Of a DNA stretch of 49,274 nucleotides, positions 32,904 through 43,762 are shown in pieces. The stretch's first letter is position 1. Every line of letters starts with the position of its first letter. The stretch covers positions 1 through 49,274 of the forward strand of contig CAMJTU010000032.1 in NCBI GenBank assembly GCA_946408825.1, read 5' to 3'. Under the pieces are notes generated by a model. That model was not told the origin of the DNA and searched no databases. It saw only the letters and a list, made by a program, of their open reading frames with translations. The position numbers and the translations under genes were made by a program. This DNA is from an uncultured Planctomycetaceae bacterium (GTDB lineage: Bacteria; Planctomycetota; Planctomycetia; Pirellulales; Thermoguttaceae).

Positions 32904-32942
32904 ACTGTCGTCGTAAATTTCACGTCGCGCAGCGGCGGAGCG

Positions 32943-35900
32943 TTAGTTCTTAGATTCCGCCAATTTAAGGAGATCGTCTTGTTCCGCGATTCTATTCTGT
33001 TCCTTCAGAAGCGCGAGCGCCTCGTCGAATCTCGCGACGACGTTTGCCGTCCTCGACGTTCCGAGGAGCGTGGCGAGCGTCTTATAAACTCCGTCCTTCG
33101 CAACCGGCGCGTTCTGTTCGATCAACGTGAAAAGTCCCGCGGCAAGTTCTTCAAGCGCGATATATTTGACGTCGCGCTTGTCGCCCGGAACGCGGAGCTT
33201 GATCTCCTCTTGATCCTTCAAATAAAGGAACCCGTCGCGGCGAACGATTCCGACCTCTTTTTCGCAAAGAACCATTCGAATATCGAATTCGTTGGCGACG
33301 CTTTTGGACGCGGTCTTCCCGCCGAAGAAGGGCGCGATTCGTTTAAGCAGCGCGTCTTCCGAGAGGGGCGCCTCCGTTTCGAGAATCTCGCGGATCGCGT
33401 TTTTGAAGTACGCGCCGTGTTTCTTGATCGTTTCTAGGGCGTCGACCTGACTGTATTCCTCGAATCCGCGATCTCGCTCCTGATCCGCGATTTCGAAGTC
33501 GTTGAGCGCCTGCGGGGCGTCGGCGACGGTCGGGGCGGGGGAGGGGGGCGTCGTCGGTTCCGAAGTTTTTTCCGGCGCCGATTCGACGACCGGCGCTTTG
33601 ACGGGCGCGTCGGCGGCTTTGGGCTTCTTTTCCGCCGCGACTTGCGCTTTGGCGACGGCGGCGTCGACCGCCTTTAGAAGTCGTTCCTTTTCCGCTTCTT
33701 TATTCTCGAACCATTCGACGGACCATACTCGATAGTAGCTCCAGCCCATGCCGCTGAGAACCGATCTTCGCGTGACGTCGCGATCGCGCGCGTTCTTGAA
33801 GCTGCGATACGTATCGCCGTCGCATTCGATCGCCATGACGTAATTGGACGCGTCGTCATTTTTGGCGTCTTTGACGCCGATTTCAAGGACTCGACTGGAG
33901 CAGCCGATTTCGCGATCGACGACGTAGCCGTTTTCTCGGAGGAATTCGGCGATCTCCTTTTCCAGCGCGTCGAGTCGTTCTTCTTTCGCCCCGGAGGGCG
34001 CGGGACGAACGAGCGTCTTTTCGCCGTTTTCCGCGTAGTTGAGATAATCGCGCAGGAGTTTGACGCCGACCGATTTCGTTCCCGAGAGGTTAATGTCCGC
34101 ATGGCGAATCGACGAGACAAGCTGAACGTTCTTTTTCGCGCGCGTAATCGCGACGTTCAGACGCCGCTCGCCCCCTTCGCGGTTGAGCGGTCCGAAGTTC
34201 TGAATGAAACGTCCGTCGGACCCCTTCGCGTAGGCGACGCTGAAGATGATCGCGTCGCGCTCGTCCCCTTGGACGGTTTCGAGGTTCTTGACAAAGAACG
34301 GTTCGGGCGCGTCCGCTTTAAAGAAGCTTTCGAAGTCCGGTTTCTCTACGCGTTTTTTCGTGATCAGACTGTCGATGAGCTTCTGCTGCGCGTTGGAAAA
34401 GGCGACGACGCCGAGACTGCGGTCGGGATAGTTTTCGATACTTTCAAAGACAAGTTCGACGACTCTCTCCGCCTCTTTGCGGTTCGTCTTGGTCTTGCGG
34501 TCGAAGACGCCGCCGTCGACGTGATAAAAATCGACGCCGATACCGTCGGGACCGCGATCGATCGCCGTCGAGGGGAACGTTGAGAGTTCTCCTTCGTAGA
34601 AGTTGACGTTCGAGAAGGCGATGAGCTGTTCGTAGCGGCTTCGATAGTGCCACGAGAGCCTTTCCGACGGGAACGCGGCGCTACTGACGTCGAGGATCGA
34701 CTCGAAATCGGCGACTTCGTCGTCCTCGTCGTCTGAGGATTCGATCGCGGCGTTGAAGAAGTTGGTCGGCGGCATCTGTTTGGAGTCGCCGACGACGATC
34801 AGCTGCTTCGCGCGGTAAATCGCGCCGAGCGCATCCTGCGGGAAGACCTGCGACGCCTCGTCGAAGATCACGACGTCGAATTTGATTTTGTCGGGGTCGA
34901 GGAGCGAGCTGACGCTCAGGGGCGACATGAGGAAGCACGGTTTGAGCGTCTGAATCAGCTCGCCCGCCTCCGCGAGGAGTTTGCGCACCGACGCCTGCTT
35001 GCGTTTCTTCTGCCCTTCGCGCTTTAAAAACGCGACCGAGCCGCCGCCGGCGATAAGGTCGAGGTTCGGGCGTTTCCGCGACAGCTCCGCCCTGATTTGA
35101 ACCTTGCTGATTTCGTACTGCGTTCTGTCTTTTTTCGCAAAGATTTCGACCGCCTGGTCCTGTCGCGCTCGCGTGAAGGAGGCCAGCGTCGGGTCGGCGG
35201 CAATCGCGGCCTCGAGCCATCGGCGATAGAAGACCTTGCGGAAGGCGTCGGACGTCGCGTCGGGCTTGACTCCGTTTCCGAGCGCCGCGTCGACGAAAGC
35301 GCGGAGGGACGCCGCGTCGAGTTGACGCAGGACGCCGGAAAAATCGAGCCACGCGCCGAGCTTGTCGAAGTTTTCGAGAATCCCGGTCAGCTTTTGGCGA
35401 CATTCGTCGAGACTCTTTTTCTCAAAGCTAAAGGCGTCGGCGTCGAATTGCGCGGCGACTTGGGCGACGACGCCGTCGACTGGTTTGAGCTTCGCCGCAA
35501 GCGCGTCGGCGTCCCCTTTGAACGCGGCGCGGCGCTCTTGATTTACGGGGTCGGACGTCGAACCCGGAGCGCAGAGGTCGATTTTGTCGCCCTTGGCGTT
35601 TTTCTCGAACGCCCGCGACGTCTCTTGGAGTTCTTTGAGCCGTTCGGCGGCTTCCTTCGCGTCCTTGTATTTCAGCGCGCCGGGGTTCTTCATATGCGGC
35701 TGGAGTTTCTCGACGAGTTTGCGGTAATCGCCGCTAAAGAGTCGGGAAAAGACGGACTTGAACTTAACCGCGAACTGGAATTTCAGGTCGTTCCCGTCGA
35801 GACCGGCGGTAAAAAGCGTCTCGGAAAACGTTTCGGAGAGTTGATTTCTCAGCGTTCGAATCTTGTCGACTTCTTCCAAACGCGCGTCGACGCTTGCGAC

Positions 35901-37919
35901 GAGATTTGCGACGTCGCCGTCGCTATAATTCGAGGACGCGACGTAGGGCTCCGCGAGGAACGCGAGGAGCTTTTGGAGGTTGCGCGCTTCCGCAAGGGTC
36001 GCTTCCTTCGTTCCGTACTTTTCTCGGAGCGTCGCGACGACGGACGCAAGGGCGTCGAAGCCTTGGGCGAGCGTCGCGACGTCCGACTTCAAGCGGTTCT
36101 TTTGGTCGAAATCGAGATTCTGGGCGGCGAATCCGAACCAAGCGCTTTGTCGATAGTCGTCGCCGAGGTCGGGCGCGTACGCCGCGTATTCGTCGAGGAG
36201 CCGCGTCGATTCGAGAAGGTAGTCGCTCCCCTTGGAAAGAACGTCGGGGATCGTGAAGTCGACGTCGGGCGATTTGCGTCGCTCGGAATAGCGTTCAAGA
36301 ATCTGGAAGACCGACAGACCGATCGGCTCGCGTTTCTTGTGGAGCGCTTCGACGTAGGCGTCGAGTTTTTGAAGCGCGTCTTTCTTCTGGCGAATCTCTT
36401 CCTCCGCGTTGGCGGCGACGGAGCTTTTCGGCGTCTCGAGCGTCTGAACGAGTTCGTCGATCACCGCCTTTTTGTTCGCTTTGAAGCTGTGCAGTTCGAG
36501 GCAGAAATCTTCGAGCCCGACTTTGTCGAGCTTATTGAAGACGACGTTGAGCGCCGCCTGTTTCTCGGAGACGAAAAGGACCTTCTTCCCGTCGTAGAGA
36601 CATTCGGCGATCATATTGGTAATCGTTTGACTTTTGCCCGTTCCCGGAGGCCCTTGCAGGACGAAACTCTTGCCGCTCTTCGCCATAACGACGGCGTCCA
36701 TCTGACTGGAGTCCGCGTCGACGACCGTATGAAGTTCGAGTAGCGGATTCGCAAGGGGCGGCGCCGTCGGCTCCTTGCACGTTTCAGGCGTCGCGAGCCC
36801 GACGAGCGCGCGAACGACGTTGTTCTGGAGAATCCGGTCGGCGTTCGCCTTGAGGTCCTCGTACATCGCGAGTTTGAGGAACGAGAAGATTCCCAGTTTA
36901 CACTCGCGGACGATTTCCCATCCGAGTTTGCCGACGATTTCGGCGACCTTCGCGAAGTAGGATTCCAGCGTGTCGTCGTCCTCAAACGGGGGCAGGGAGG
37001 CGCCGTATTCGGTTTGTAACTTGTAGCTGAAGGTCGGGTTGACGACGACGTCGTCGTCGTTGATCTGAATTTTGACGGGGTCGACGACGGAGCCCGTCAA
37101 AACGTCGACGTGAACGAGGAGAATCGGCGCGCGATAGAAGACGCTCGGGTCTTTCTTATCGTTCCAACGGACGAATCCGAACGCGAGATACGCCGCGCTC
37201 ACGCCCGTTTCCTCCTGCATTTCCCGCGCTTTCTTCGCTACCCCGCGCAGCGCCGTGATCGGTCCGATTTTCCCCGAATAGAAGAGCAGACTTCGCGAGT
37301 TGACTTTGCTTGCGAAACGCCTGAGGTATTCTTCCTTGCGGTTCGCTTGAGATTTTTCAGAGGCGGCCTTTGCGGGGACCGGCGCTTCGTCGGACGCGGA
37401 TTCTACGGCGGAAGATTCGTCGGAAACGGGACCGTTGGCGGCGTTTTCAGCGGAAACGGCGCCGTCTTGCGGTGTTTCGTTTGAAACGGAATCGTCGCGC
37501 GGCGTTTCGTCTTGCGACGGCTTCGTTGAAGCGGAATCGTCGGACGACGTTTCGCCGTCTCCTGTCTCGTCCGCGTCGAAGTCGTCCTCGATCTTAGGGT
37601 CGTAGACGTCGAAGATATGTCCGACTTCGCATTTGGAAAAGACTTCTTCGACGGAAGGAACGACCAGCTCCGCCGACGTGTACTTCGCGTCTTTGAAGTT
37701 GATGAGGTTGTTCCTCTTGCCCGTGTCGAGCAGTTTCTCGATCCAGCGGTCTAACTTCTGGCGACCCGCCGCCGCGTCGTTTTTCGCGACCGTTTCCTTT
37801 TCCGTCGTCGATTCGTCGTCCAGCGAAATTTCGTCGTCGAGCGTGATCTCGTCGTCAGCCGTCGCGTTATCCTCGGCGAAATTCGTTTTTTCCGGCGAAG
37901 TTCCTTGGTTGATTTCCAT
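32943..37919 (-). CDS. DUF4011 / superfamily 1 helicase / MTES_1575 nuclease / DUF3320 protein (GC-rich copy)
   Basis: About 1658 residues. An acidic N-terminal tail leads into DUF4011 (LDRWIEKLLDTGKRNNLINF). Walker A VLQGPPGTGKSQTI lies near residue 420, Walker B VVIFDEASQVFPQDALG near 1016, GDSKQMPPTNFF near 1040, ETVQGDERDAIIFSVAY and NVAITRAKKNVQLV near 1230-1265. A Vsr-like MTES_1575 nuclease follows near 1350-1400 (YVMAIECDGDTYRSFKNARD, then GWSYYRVWSVEWF), then a linker and DUF3320 with a C-terminal domain. Such proteins are nucleic-acid translocases with a nuclease, often in defence islands. The ATG at 37919 has GAGG six bases upstream; a TTG four codons earlier is less likely. A paralogue lies just upstream. 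Confidence 0.9.
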   Translation of the reverse strand: MEINQGTSPEKTNFAEDNATADDEITLDDEISLDDESTTEKETVAKNDAAAGRQKLDRWIEKLLDTGKRNNLINFKDAKYTSAELVVPSVEEVFSKCEVGHIFDVYDPKIEDDFDADETGDGETSSDDSASTKPSQDETPRDDSVSNETPQDGAVSAENAANGPVSDESSAVESASDEAPVPAKAASEKSQANRKEEYLRRFASKVNSRSLLFYSGKIGPITALRGVAKKAREMQEETGVSAAYLAFGFVRWNDKKDPSVFYRAPILLVHVDVLTGSVVDPVKIQINDDDVVVNPTFSYKLQTEYGASLPPFEDDDTLESYFAKVAEIVGKLGWEIVRECKLGIFSFLKLAMYEDLKANADRILQNNVVRALVGLATPETCKEPTAPPLANPLLELHTVVDADSSQMDAVVMAKSGKSFVLQGPPGTGKSQTITNMIAECLYDGKKVLFVSEKQAALNVVFNKLDKVGLEDFCLELHSFKANKKAVIDELVQTLETPKSSVAANAEEEIRQKKDALQKLDAYVEALHKKREPIGLSVFQILERYSERRKSPDVDFTIPDVLSKGSDYLLESTRLLDEYAAYAPDLGDDYRQSAWFGFAAQNLDFDQKNRLKSDVATLAQGFDALASVVATLREKYGTKEATLAEARNLQKLLAFLAEPYVASSNYSDGDVANLVASVDARLEEVDKIRTLRNQLSETFSETLFTAGLDGNDLKFQFAVKFKSVFSRLFSGDYRKLVEKLQPHMKNPGALKYKDAKEAAERLKELQETSRAFEKNAKGDKIDLCAPGSTSDPVNQERRAAFKGDADALAAKLKPVDGVVAQVAAQFDADAFSFEKKSLDECRQKLTGILENFDKLGAWLDFSGVLRQLDAASLRAFVDAALGNGVKPDATSDAFRKVFYRRWLEAAIAADPTLASFTRARQDQAVEIFAKKDRTQYEISKVQIRAELSRKRPNLDLIAGGGSVAFLKREGQKKRKQASVRKLLAEAGELIQTLKPCFLMSPLSVSSLLDPDKIKFDVVIFDEASQVFPQDALGAIYRAKQLIVVGDSKQMPPTNFFNAAIESSDDEDDEVADFESILDVSSAAFPSERLSWHYRSRYEQLIAFSNVNFYEGELSTFPSTAIDRGPDGIGVDFYHVDGGVFDRKTKTNRKEAERVVELVFESIENYPDRSLGVVAFSNAQQKLIDSLITKKRVEKPDFESFFKADAPEPFFVKNLETVQGDERDAIIFSVAYAKGSDGRFIQNFGPLNREGGERRLNVAITRAKKNVQLVSSIRHADINLSGTKSVGVKLLRDYLNYAENGEKTLVRPAPSGAKEERLDALEKEIAEFLRENGYVVDREIGCSSRVLEIGVKDAKNDDASNYVMAIECDGDTYRSFKNARDRDVTRRSVLSGMGWSYYRVWSVEWFENKEAEKERLLKAVDAAVAKAQVAAEKKPKAADAPVKAPVVESAPEKTSEPTTPPSPAPTVADAPQALNDFEIADQERDRGFEEYSQVDALETIKKHGAYFKNAIREILETEAPLSEDALLKRIAPFFGGKTASKSVANEFDIRMVLCEKEVGIVRRDGFLYLKDQEEIKLRVPGDKRDVKYIALEELAAGLFTLIEQNAPVAKDGVYKTLATLLGTSRTANVVARFDEALALLKEQNRIAEQDDLLKLAESKN

Positions 37920-38108
37920 CGTCGTCCTCAATTTATACAGGATTACTTACCGCCCGAAATGCTCCGTGGTCTACGTCGCGTTGCGATTTTGCGTCGTGAT
38001 GAAGGGATGATTTCTTGGAGGTTTCCTCAAGTCCCTTATTTTAATGCGGAGTTGCAAGGTTTAAAACAAGGAACACAGATATTTGAATGATTAGGGGTGT
38101 TTTGAAAA

Positions 38109-41100
38109 CTATTTCAGTCGAATAAACTCGCCTTCTTCTTGTATTCTGTTCTTTTTCTTTAATAGTGACAGCGCATCGTTGAGTCTTGTTGTCGACGTTA
38201 AAGTGCTACTAACGCATAGAAGACGTCTGATAATTTTAAATAGATTGTCTTTTTCTATTTTGATATTTTGCTCGATTAACTTTAAGAGTCCCACTGCGAG
38301 TTCTTCTATTGCTATATCCTTTATTTCACGCTTATCGCCCGGAATGCGGAACGTAAATTTCTGATTACGAAGATAGAGAAAACCATCACGACGGATAATA
38401 CCTTTGTTCTCGCAGTTAACCATTCTTTCTTCGTATTCTTGTCTAACGATTTTAGAACGGCGTTCTCTGTCAAAAAATCCTACAATGCGCTTCAAAAACG
38501 ACCTTTCGGAAATAGGCGCTTCACATGAGAGAATTTCGAAAACTGCGTCTTGAAATTTATCTTTATGGATATTGACGTGTTTTTTAATCATAATATCCAT
38601 CATGTTTAGTTGCTTATACTTAGGAAAACTTTCATCAGCTGTTCTTTTTTCGAAATGATTCAATTTTCTTGATGAAGTATTTCCCCCGTCTTTAGTATTA
38701 TTAATGGGATTATAAGGAAATTCATTAGTCGTAATTTCAAAATTCGGTTGTTTTTTTGTATTTGTTGAAGAAGTTTGAATCTTGTTGACTGCTTCTTTTA
38801 AAGCGAGCAAAAGTTTATTCTGTTCTTGTGATTTATGTTTAAACCAATCAGGCGACCAAATCCTATAATATGTCCAACCCATATTTTCAAGAACAACTCT
38901 TCTGAGCCGGTCACGATCACGCGCATTTTTGAAATTGCGATAATTCCTTCCATCGCATTCAATTGCCATAACATAATTATTTGAATTAGGTATTTTGACG
39001 CCTAAATCTACTTTAGAGGTTGAATTTCCGATTCCAATATCGACAACATAACTATTTTTTCTAAGAAAATCAGCAATTTCTTGTTCTAAATATTCATTTT
39101 GCTCTCGATGGTCGTCATATATCGGCAGTTCAATTTGTTCGAGGGTTGCCTCTCCGTTCTCAGCAAAATCGAGATAAGCTTTTAATAGTTGCGCTCCTTT
39201 CGATTTGGCTGCTGTGGTGTCTATATCTGTGTGGCGTATCGACGAGACAAGCTGAACATTATCTTTAGCGCGCGTGATGGCGACATTTAGACGTCGCTCA
39301 CCGCCAGCGCGATTTAGAGGACCGAAATTTTGAAGAAAGCGTCCTTCGGCGTCTCTTGCGTAGGCTACGCTGAAAATGATAGTGTCCCTTTCATCACCTT
39401 GGACTGTTTCTAAGTTCTTGACAAAAAAGGGCTCAGGAACGTTTGAATCGAAAAAAAACTCGTAAGACGTGTTCTCTTCACGACGTTGTGTGATCAATTT
39501 ATCGATTAGTTTTTGTTGTGATAATGAAAAAGCGACAACGCCAAGGCTACGATTTGGATGTTCAACTATATTTTTAAAGACGAGATTGACGATAAACTCC
39601 GCTTCTGCTCGATTAGTCTTGGATTTTCTATCAAATATTCCACCAACAAAATAGTGGTTGACGCCAGCGCCTAAGCGATCGGTAGACGCAGATGGAAATG
39701 TCATAAGGGAAGAGTCGTAGAAGTAGATATTTGAAAAGGAAATTAGATTTTCGTAACGACTGCGATAGTGCCATAAGAGCCTTTTAGTCGTAAAGACAGA
39801 ACTGCAAATATCGAGGATTGACTCAAAATCGGAGACGTCTTCTTCTTCCTCGTCTTCTAATGATTCTATTGTAGCGTTAAAGAAGTTGCTTGGCGGCATT
39901 TGCTTTGAGTCGCCAACTACTATGACTTGTTTTGCCCGATATATTGCTCCTAGCGCATCTTGGGGGAATACCTGAGACGCTTCGTCGAAGATTACGACGT
40001 CAAAAGAGATTTTTTCTGGATCGAGTAGTGAACTGACACTCAGAGGCGACATTAGAAAACATGGTTTTAGTATCTGTGTTAATTCATTTGTTTCTATTAA
40101 CAATTTTCTGATGGGTAATTGTTTACGCTTTTTCTGTCCTTCTCGCCTAAGTATTGCGACAGGACCACCTCCAGAAATAACGTTTAGATTAGGACGCATT
40201 CGAGAAAGTTTTGCCTTAATCTGAACCTTACTTATATCAAACGATATCTCATCTTTTTCAGAAAAAACACTAACGATATGGTCATGACGAGTTCTAGTAA
40301 ACGAAGATAACGTAGAATCTGAAAAAAGGATATAATCAATCCACGATCTATAGAAATTTTTTTTGAATATTTCAACTATTAGATTTGGATTAATCTGTCT
40401 TTTAATGGTCTGATCGATAAATGATAATAACGACGTTTCTTCAATTTGTTGTAGAACAACTATAAAAGCCAACCATGAACCGAGTTTGTCAAACTTCGAT
40501 AAGCAATCACGCATTTTGTCGATGCAATTGCTAAAACTCTGCTCATTAAAACTAAAAACGATAGAAGAGAATAAACTTGCTATCTTTTTCTGTGATATTT
40601 CGATAGTATTGATTATTTGTTGAAGTGTTTCAGCGTCATTCTTGAAATCTTTGAGTCGACTTTGATATCGGTCTATAGTCAACCTAGTAAAGTAACTTAA
40701 AGGTATTTCATTATCGTTGAGATATAGCTGGGCTTTTTTCAAGGAATCGATAATATGATTCCAGTCTGAACTTAATCCTTTGTACGATGGTCCTAAATAA
40801 TCCTTAACACGATCTTCGTCTTCTTCGAATTTTTTACTCAACGAACGTAATTTTTCTTCGTATTCTGACGACTTTTTCTCGATAGCGGATTCATGTTGTT
40901 GCTTTATTTTGGTTAAATTGTAATTAATATTATTGTCGATGTTTGTGATTCTTTCGTCATATTTTTTTTGGTTTTCAAGTACTTTGATATCGTGTTCAGC
41001 TTTTTTCCTGCTTACTATATTTTCATAATCATTCTGAAATTTTTGTAATAGAGCATCATCTGAGGATTTCTTTTTAGTTATTTCTTCGTCGTAAACTATT

Positions 41101-43646
41101 TGTGCTTCTCTTAGTTTTTTTTCGAACGAGGAGTTTGTTTTTTCACATTCTTCTTTATAGGAAATTTCAATCTGTTGAACATTCTGTTCAAAAGCGTTTT
41201 TGTTTTCTAAATATATATTATTAAAATGTTCTTGTTCTTCACGTAGCTTTTTTAATAATAATGCTGTTTTTATTGAAGTTTTATAACTTAAGGAGATATC
41301 TTTCTTTAAGTGATGTCTTAAGGTTGTTTCAATATATATTCTATATTCATTTTTAAAAATTCTCGAAAAAATTGATTTGAATTGTTTGGTTAATTTTTCG
41401 TAAAGTTCAGATCCGTCAATGACATCTATAATTTCTTCGTTGTAGTACTTAAACAGTTTATTTTTTATGTTTTCTATTACTTGGTCATGGTGTGATTGAA
41501 TTTTAGATAATTTAGAAGAAGATTTTTCTTTTATAGAATTAATATCTTCATTATATTTTGTTTGTAAAATCTCTAAAGCTTCAGAAGCAGATTTATTAAT
41601 TGAAGAAGATTCTGATTCATGCTTAATTCGTATTGATTCTAATTCTGATGTTGTTTTCCCCTGAACCTTTAAGATTGCGTTTTTGAGTTGAAGATCAAGT
41701 TTGCTTATATCTATATCCAACTGTGTTTTTAATTGATTATTTGTTGAATCAAATTCTTTTTGAGCTTCGTTTTTCTTTGTAGCTACCTCTTCTTTAATGC
41801 GCTTGAGGATGTGTTCACTTTTACTGCGAAGCGAGGACGTGGCAACATTTCTTTCTTGTTCCGTAAGGGCAATGAAATCGCTTAGGCTTTTCAGTTCTTC
41901 GACTTTTGAAAGAATGTCTGTGAGATTGTTCGATATTAGAAGATATGGCGTTATGACGTCGGAGTTTGCTAGAAAGTATAAAAGTGAACTCCATTTTTTG
42001 GCGCTTATAAAATTATTTATAGAAACATTATACTTTATATTTAGTTGGGTGGATACTGGTAAAAGCGCTTCATAACCATAAAGGAGCGTTTCTATATCTT
42101 CCTTCAATTGATTCTTCTGGGTATAGTTGAGATTTGCGTTTGAAAATCCATACCAAGCGTTTTCCCGATAGTTGTTTCCGACATCTGGTAGATAAGACGC
42201 GTACTCGTTCAACAACTTGACAGCTTTGTGGAAATATTCCGTTCCCCTATTCTCAATATTCGGAATATCAAAAGAAAAATCAGAAAGATGACGCAAAGCT
42301 GAATACTTTTCGAAAAGTTGGAAGAGCGAGGTATTGACGACCTCACGACGCCTATGAAGCGCCTCTGTGTAAGCATCGAGGTTGACGATGGCGCTTCTTT
42401 TCTGTCGTATCTCTTCCTCTGCATTTTGTGAAACAGAAATAGGAGGCGACTCGAGAGTACGGTTGAGTTCTTCAATAACTGATTTCTTGTTCGCTTTATG
42501 ACTGTGAAGTTCTAGACAGAAATCTTCAAGTCCAGCATTTTTGAGCTTTTCGAAGACGACATTGAGCGCCGCTTGTTTTTCTGAGACGAAAAGGACCTTT
42601 TTCCCGTCATAAAGACATTCGGCGATGATGTTAGTAATCGTTTGACTTTTGCCCGTTCCCGGAGGACCTTGCAAAACGAAACTTCTACCACTTTTTGCCA
42701 TCTCGACGGCCTCCATCTGACTGGAATCCGCATCGACGACCGTATGAAGTTCAACGAGAGGATTTTTTAGAGATTTGTAATTTGTTTCTTCTATGATCGT
42801 TCGAGCATTGGAACCCTCTATGAGTATTTTGACGGCGTTATTTTTGAGAATCAGATCGGCGTTGTTTTTGAGATCCTCGTACATGGTGAGTTTAAGGAAC
42901 GAGAATATCCCTAATTTGCACTCGCGGACGATTTCCCAGCCTAATTGGTCTGTTATTCTGGCTACCTCGGAGAAATAGTCGTCTAACGTACAATCGTCTT
43001 CAAAATCGGGTAAAGAGACTCCGAAATCGGATTGCAATTTGTAATTAAACGTTGGATTGACGACGACTTCGTCATCGCTGATTTGGATTTTTATAGGATC
43101 AATGACCGACCCCGTAATAACGTTCGCATGGACAAGTAAAAGAGGCGCTTTATACGAGACTTTGGAGTCGTCCTTTTCCTTCCAGCGTACAAAGCCAAAT
43201 GCCAGATACGAAGCATTAACGCCTGTTTCATCTTGTAATTCTCGCGTTTTTTTGGCGATTGACTTTAACGCTGAAATCGGATTTGTCGTCGCGGAATAGA
43301 CGAGAATTCCCTTAGATTTTACCTTATTGGAATAACGTCTGATATATTCTTCCTTTGGAGATAGTTTTCCGTTTTTTTGAGCGATTGCGTCGGCTCCCCT
43401 GCCTAGAACTTTGTACTCGTTGTATTCATCCTCTTCATCCTCTTCGTTGCCAAAATCCTCAATTGGAGGTTCGTATACGGCGTAAGCATATTCGTGTTCG
43501 CGATGGGAGAATATCGTCTTGTCGTCGGGAAATACGACTTCTACCGTCGACAATTTTGAATCTTTAAAGCTTATTAGATTGTTTCTCTTGCCCGTATCGA
43601 GAAGTTTTTCGATCCAACGGTCTAATTTTTGTCGAGCTGTCGTCAT
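38109..43646 (-). CDS. DUF4011 / superfamily 1 helicase / MTES_1575 nuclease, AT-rich paralogue with coiled-coil insertions
   Basis: About 1845 residues with the same domain order as the downstream gene: LDRWIEKLLDTGKRNNLISF, VLQGPPGTGKSQTI near 330, VVIFDEASQVFPQDALG near 1218, ETVQGDERDTIIFSVAY, NVAITRAKDNVQLV near 1458 and the nuclease YVMAIECDGRNYRNFKNARD near 1560. Unlike its neighbour it is AT-rich, with many AAT, ATT and AAA codons. Two long Lys/Glu/Ser-rich coiled coils (about residues 595-735 and 800-950) flank the conserved FKSIFSRIF segment. The ATG at 43646 is chosen because the preceding frame overlaps a promoter. It was probably acquired separately or from an AT-rich lineage. 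Confidence 0.88.
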   Translation of the reverse strand: MTTARQKLDRWIEKLLDTGKRNNLISFKDSKLSTVEVVFPDDKTIFSHREHEYAYAVYEPPIEDFGNEEDEEDEYNEYKVLGRGADAIAQKNGKLSPKEEYIRRYSNKVKSKGILVYSATTNPISALKSIAKKTRELQDETGVNASYLAFGFVRWKEKDDSKVSYKAPLLLVHANVITGSVIDPIKIQISDDEVVVNPTFNYKLQSDFGVSLPDFEDDCTLDDYFSEVARITDQLGWEIVRECKLGIFSFLKLTMYEDLKNNADLILKNNAVKILIEGSNARTIIEETNYKSLKNPLVELHTVVDADSSQMEAVEMAKSGRSFVLQGPPGTGKSQTITNIIAECLYDGKKVLFVSEKQAALNVVFEKLKNAGLEDFCLELHSHKANKKSVIEELNRTLESPPISVSQNAEEEIRQKRSAIVNLDAYTEALHRRREVVNTSLFQLFEKYSALRHLSDFSFDIPNIENRGTEYFHKAVKLLNEYASYLPDVGNNYRENAWYGFSNANLNYTQKNQLKEDIETLLYGYEALLPVSTQLNIKYNVSINNFISAKKWSSLLYFLANSDVITPYLLISNNLTDILSKVEELKSLSDFIALTEQERNVATSSLRSKSEHILKRIKEEVATKKNEAQKEFDSTNNQLKTQLDIDISKLDLQLKNAILKVQGKTTSELESIRIKHESESSSINKSASEALEILQTKYNEDINSIKEKSSSKLSKIQSHHDQVIENIKNKLFKYYNEEIIDVIDGSELYEKLTKQFKSIFSRIFKNEYRIYIETTLRHHLKKDISLSYKTSIKTALLLKKLREEQEHFNNIYLENKNAFEQNVQQIEISYKEECEKTNSSFEKKLREAQIVYDEEITKKKSSDDALLQKFQNDYENIVSRKKAEHDIKVLENQKKYDERITNIDNNINYNLTKIKQQHESAIEKKSSEYEEKLRSLSKKFEEDEDRVKDYLGPSYKGLSSDWNHIIDSLKKAQLYLNDNEIPLSYFTRLTIDRYQSRLKDFKNDAETLQQIINTIEISQKKIASLFSSIVFSFNEQSFSNCIDKMRDCLSKFDKLGSWLAFIVVLQQIEETSLLSFIDQTIKRQINPNLIVEIFKKNFYRSWIDYILFSDSTLSSFTRTRHDHIVSVFSEKDEISFDISKVQIKAKLSRMRPNLNVISGGGPVAILRREGQKKRKQLPIRKLLIETNELTQILKPCFLMSPLSVSSLLDPEKISFDVVIFDEASQVFPQDALGAIYRAKQVIVVGDSKQMPPSNFFNATIESLEDEEEEDVSDFESILDICSSVFTTKRLLWHYRSRYENLISFSNIYFYDSSLMTFPSASTDRLGAGVNHYFVGGIFDRKSKTNRAEAEFIVNLVFKNIVEHPNRSLGVVAFSLSQQKLIDKLITQRREENTSYEFFFDSNVPEPFFVKNLETVQGDERDTIIFSVAYARDAEGRFLQNFGPLNRAGGERRLNVAITRAKDNVQLVSSIRHTDIDTTAAKSKGAQLLKAYLDFAENGEATLEQIELPIYDDHREQNEYLEQEIADFLRKNSYVVDIGIGNSTSKVDLGVKIPNSNNYVMAIECDGRNYRNFKNARDRDRLRRVVLENMGWTYYRIWSPDWFKHKSQEQNKLLLALKEAVNKIQTSSTNTKKQPNFEITTNEFPYNPINNTKDGGNTSSRKLNHFEKRTADESFPKYKQLNMMDIMIKKHVNIHKDKFQDAVFEILSCEAPISERSFLKRIVGFFDRERRSKIVRQEYEERMVNCENKGIIRRDGFLYLRNQKFTFRIPGDKREIKDIAIEELAVGLLKLIEQNIKIEKDNLFKIIRRLLCVSSTLTSTTRLNDALSLLKKKNRIQEEGEFIRLK

Positions 43647-43762
43647 GAAACATTTACCCAAACAAATTAACTTGCAAAAGTTGTTGACTACCTTAATCTT
43701 AAGGCTTAAATGAGCCCATGCTAACGAGTCGTTGAAGATTTCAACAGGTTTAAACGTACATA

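Noticed and set aside
35097..36743. Plus-strand 548-residue open frame
   Set aside because: Antisense shadow of the GC-rich helicase gene; no family motif, and the minus strand carries intact Walker motifs.
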